A stretch of DNA of 17,310 nt from NCBI GenBank assembly GCA_039807445.1, contig JBDHRG010000069.1, positions 1-17,310 of the forward strand, given 5' to 3'. Source of the stretch: JBDHRG01 sp039807445 (GTDB lineage Bacteria > Pseudomonadota > Gammaproteobacteria > Competibacterales > Competibacteraceae). The notes beneath the pieces were generated by a model. It ran no database searches. It worked only from the letters and a program-made list of their open reading frames with translations, and was not told the DNA's origin. Each line of letters begins with the position of its first letter. The first letter of the stretch is position 1. The position numbers and the translations under genes were made by a program. Positions 16,035 through 17,310 of this stretch are shown here, piece by piece.

Positions 16035-16511
16035 TTAGGCGGACCGCTCCGCGGCACGGGTGACGCGGCGACTGCCGGTTTCGGCGCCGGGCTGGGACGG
16101 CGCGAGACCCGTGGCCCGGCCGAACGCTTGCTGCAGTGCGCCGAAGGCCTGCTGGATCGAGCGCTCCCACGGGTTCCAGTCGAGGCTGCGGGTGTTCTCC
16201 AGCCAGGCATCGAAGATCTGGCGCCGCAGCAACTCCTGCTGCTCGGCGAGCTGGCGGTTCCACTCGAGCACGGCGGACAGCGCATTGCCTTCGCCGCCGT
16301 TCCAGACTTCGCTCCAGGTCCGCAGCCAGCCCGCCTGGGCTTCGAGCAGCGCCGACATCTGATCGCCGACGAGCCCGAACGGACCCGGTTGCGCTCCGCC
16401 AGCGACGTTCCAGATCTGCTCGAGCTGCCGCCAGCCTTCCAGCCACGGCACCCACCCTTCGCGCTCGGCGCTCAGGCCCGCTTCGGCCCCTGCATCGTCG
16501 TTCCTTTCCAT
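16035..16511 (-). CDS. Trp-rich helical protein, possibly phasin-like or PHA-synthase-associated
   Basis: A 158-aa soluble protein with an unusually high Trp content (WVPWLEGWRQLEQIWNV, WLRTWSEVWN, LEWNRQL, LDWNPWERSIQQAF). The spacing of Trp/Leu/Gln suggests long amphipathic helices, with no signal peptide or full membrane span. The pattern (GWRQLEQIW, EAQAGWLRTW, NPWERSIQQAFG) recalls granule-binding phasins and PhaE-like subunits, but I cannot match it to a defined family. GGAGGT lies 7 nt before the ATG. It lies between hsp20 and the 90-aa gene in one transcription unit; phaC is about 11 kb away under a similar box. The granule role is an inference. Confidence 0.7.
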   Translation of the reverse strand: MERNDDAGAEAGLSAEREGWVPWLEGWRQLEQIWNVAGGAQPGPFGLVGDQMSALLEAQAGWLRTWSEVWNGGEGNALSAVLEWNRQLAEQQELLRRQIFDAWLENTRSLDWNPWERSIQQAFGALQQAFGRATGLAPSQPGAETGSRRVTRAAERSA

Positions 16512-16609
16512 CTCCGTGACCTCCGCTGGTCGGCAAACCGAAAAGTTCCCGCTCGAGGTGGCGGCGCGGACATCTGCCCTTGCGACCGTGGCGCCCGCGC
16601 CGATGCTGC

Positions 16610-17053
16610 TCAGCTGACCTCGATCCGGCGTGTCTTGGGCTCGGAGCGCTCGGTCTTGGGCAGGGTGACGGCGAGCACGCCGTCCTTGAACTCGGCGGCG
16701 ACCTTGGCCGGGTCGACGTTGTCGGGCAACTGGAAGCTGCGCAGGAAGCTGCCGTAGGCGCGTTCGATGCGATGGTAGCGCGTGTCCTTCTCTTCCTTCT
16801 CCTGGCGGCGTTCGCCCTGGAGCGTCAGCATGCCGCCCTCGAGCGACACCTTGACGTCGTCCTTGTTGACCTCGGGGAGCTCGGCCTTGATCAGATATGC
16901 CGCGTCGGTCTCGCTGATGTCGACCGCCGGCGCCCAGTCGGCCACGGCCATGGCTTCCTCGCCGCGCCGGGCCAGCGGGCGGCCGAACAGGCGGTTGAGG
17001 CGATCGGAGACTTCTTCGAGCTCGCGGAAGGGATCCCACTTCACCAGCGACAT
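16610..17053 (-). CDS. Small heat-shock protein, Hsp20/alpha-crystallin family
   Basis: A 147-aa ATP-independent holdase chaperone. A short N-terminal arm (SLVKWDPFRELEEVSDRLN) is typical of class A bacterial Hsp20. The alpha-crystallin domain spans about residues 40-135 (WAPAVDISETDAAYLIKAEL, then LQGERRQEKEE and YGSFLRSFQLP) and ends with the signature FKDGVLAVTLPK. The C-terminal RIEV matches the I/V-x-I/V anchoring motif. The ATG at 17053 is chosen because AGGAGG (17065-17060) is 6 nt upstream; the in-frame ATGs at 17059 and 17071 overlap or precede that site. It is the first gene of a - strand unit with the Trp-rich and 90-aa genes, under an FNR-like box. Confidence 0.93.
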   Translation of the reverse strand: MSLVKWDPFRELEEVSDRLNRLFGRPLARRGEEAMAVADWAPAVDISETDAAYLIKAELPEVNKDDVKVSLEGGMLTLQGERRQEKEEKDTRYHRIERAYGSFLRSFQLPDNVDPAKVAAEFKDGVLAVTLPKTERSEPKTRRIEVS

Positions 17054-17162
17054 GGCCATCCTCCTCGTCATCGCGGGTCTTCACGACGGGGCGGCAGCGT
17101 GGACCTACCCGCGGAGCATCCACCTGCCGGCGTGGATCGGGCTGTCCGTCACAACGATTTGC

Positions 17163-17204
17163 AAACTACGTCGATCACCGTGCGAACACATTGATCCGGG
17201 TCAA
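17163..17204 (-). promoter_or_regulatory. FNR/ANR-type promoter of the hsp20 unit
   Basis: TTGACCCGGATCAA on the - strand (17204-17191) matches TTGAT-N4-ATCAA at 9 of 10 positions. Centred at 17197.5, a class II arrangement (-41.5) puts the start near 17156 and the -10 at 17168-17163, where TAGTTT is found (the key T, A and final T are present). The leader to the hsp20 start would be about 103 nt. I did not find a clear heat-shock (sigma-32) promoter in the leader. The box is seen; control by an FNR/ANR/DNR regulator is inferred. Confidence 0.6.
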
Positions 17205-17235
17205 GAAAGCCAGGGGTCCGCCTCCGGTCAGCGGC

Positions 17236-17310
17236 TCAGGCCCCTGCCAGCTCGACCAGCGATCCGTGTGCAGGCGCCGGATCGCCTCGGCGAATAGTCC
17301 GTGCGCGACG
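17236..17310 (-). CDS. Possible C-terminus of an upstream gene, cut by window edge
   Basis: A - strand frame open from the right edge ends in TGA at 17238-17236 with the tail GDPAPAHGSLVELAGA. It stops 32 nt before the FNR-like box, a natural place for a gene end before a new promoter. A second frame, open from the edge to about 17175, would run through the promoter and is less likely. Only 24 codons are visible and no family is recognisable, so this is a guess. Confidence 0.2.
   Translation of the reverse strand, partial: RRARTIRRGDPAPAHGSLVELAGA

Noticed and set aside
14665..16536. 623-codon - strand frame covering the kinase-like gene and beyond
   Set aside because: It is a shadow frame without recognisable motifs. 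The + strand frame at 14698-15693 has kinase catalytic motifs, and the - strand genes here lie in other frames.
1..17310. CRISPR arrays, tRNA/rRNA genes, intact insertion sequences, phage genes
   Set aside because: Looked for regular repeats, tRNA-like cloverleaf segments, transposase motifs and integrase motifs by eye; none found.

Overview
The window is very GC-rich, tightly packed DNA. Start codons include ATG, GTG and TTG, and genes are joined by 1-4 nt overlaps. Gene content (Aap-type amino-acid transporter, class I-like PHA synthase, LonH-type protease, FNR-type promoters) points to a facultatively anaerobic or microaerophilic proteobacterium, most likely beta or gamma. This is inferred from gene types, since no rRNA or other marker is present.

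Layout, left to right. (1) At 1-90 there is the start of a divergent Pro-rich gene cut by the window edge. (2) At 298-3488 a + strand operon encodes a general L-amino-acid ABC transporter: binding protein AapJ and permeases AapQ and AapM, with no ATPase gene following. (3) At 3535-8517 a - strand block reads, in transcription order: a fused relic ORF (N-terminal half of an MBL-fold hydrolase joined to two pieces of a P-type ATPase), an archaeal-type AMP/thymidine phosphorylase, a PRPP-synthetase-like protein, and a PHA synthase. The first three are translationally coupled. phaC has its own apparent FNR-type promoter. (4) At 8765-11452 a divergent, complete P-type ATPase carries the ion-site residues of the Na+/K+-ATPase (P2C) group. 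(5) At 11453-12173 there is about 720 nt without an intact gene, holding a frameshifted and truncated fragment of an rRNA m5U methyltransferase (RlmD/RumA). (6) At 12174-14585 lies a LonH/YcbZ-type ATP-dependent protease, followed at 14698-15693 by a stand-alone kinase-like (COG2187-type) protein. (7) At 15723-17053 a - strand operon encodes a small heat-shock protein, a Trp-rich helical (phasin-like) protein and a 90-aa conserved-looking protein, preceded by a near-perfect FNR box.

How it fits together. Apart from the amino-acid transporter, the window reads as an oxygen-limitation and stress island. Carbon storage (PhaC, perhaps a phasin-like partner), protein quality control (Hsp20, LonH), cation pumping (P2C ATPase) and nucleotide/pentose-phosphate recycling (AMP phosphorylase-like plus PRPP-synthetase-like) lie side by side. 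At least two transcription units, separated by about 12 kb, carry FNR/ANR-like boxes correctly spaced from -10 elements. The island also shows decay: a deletion-fusion relic heads the nucleotide operon, and an rRNA methyltransferase fragment sits beside the ATPase. All regulatory and pathway links are inferences from sequence; no searches were run.
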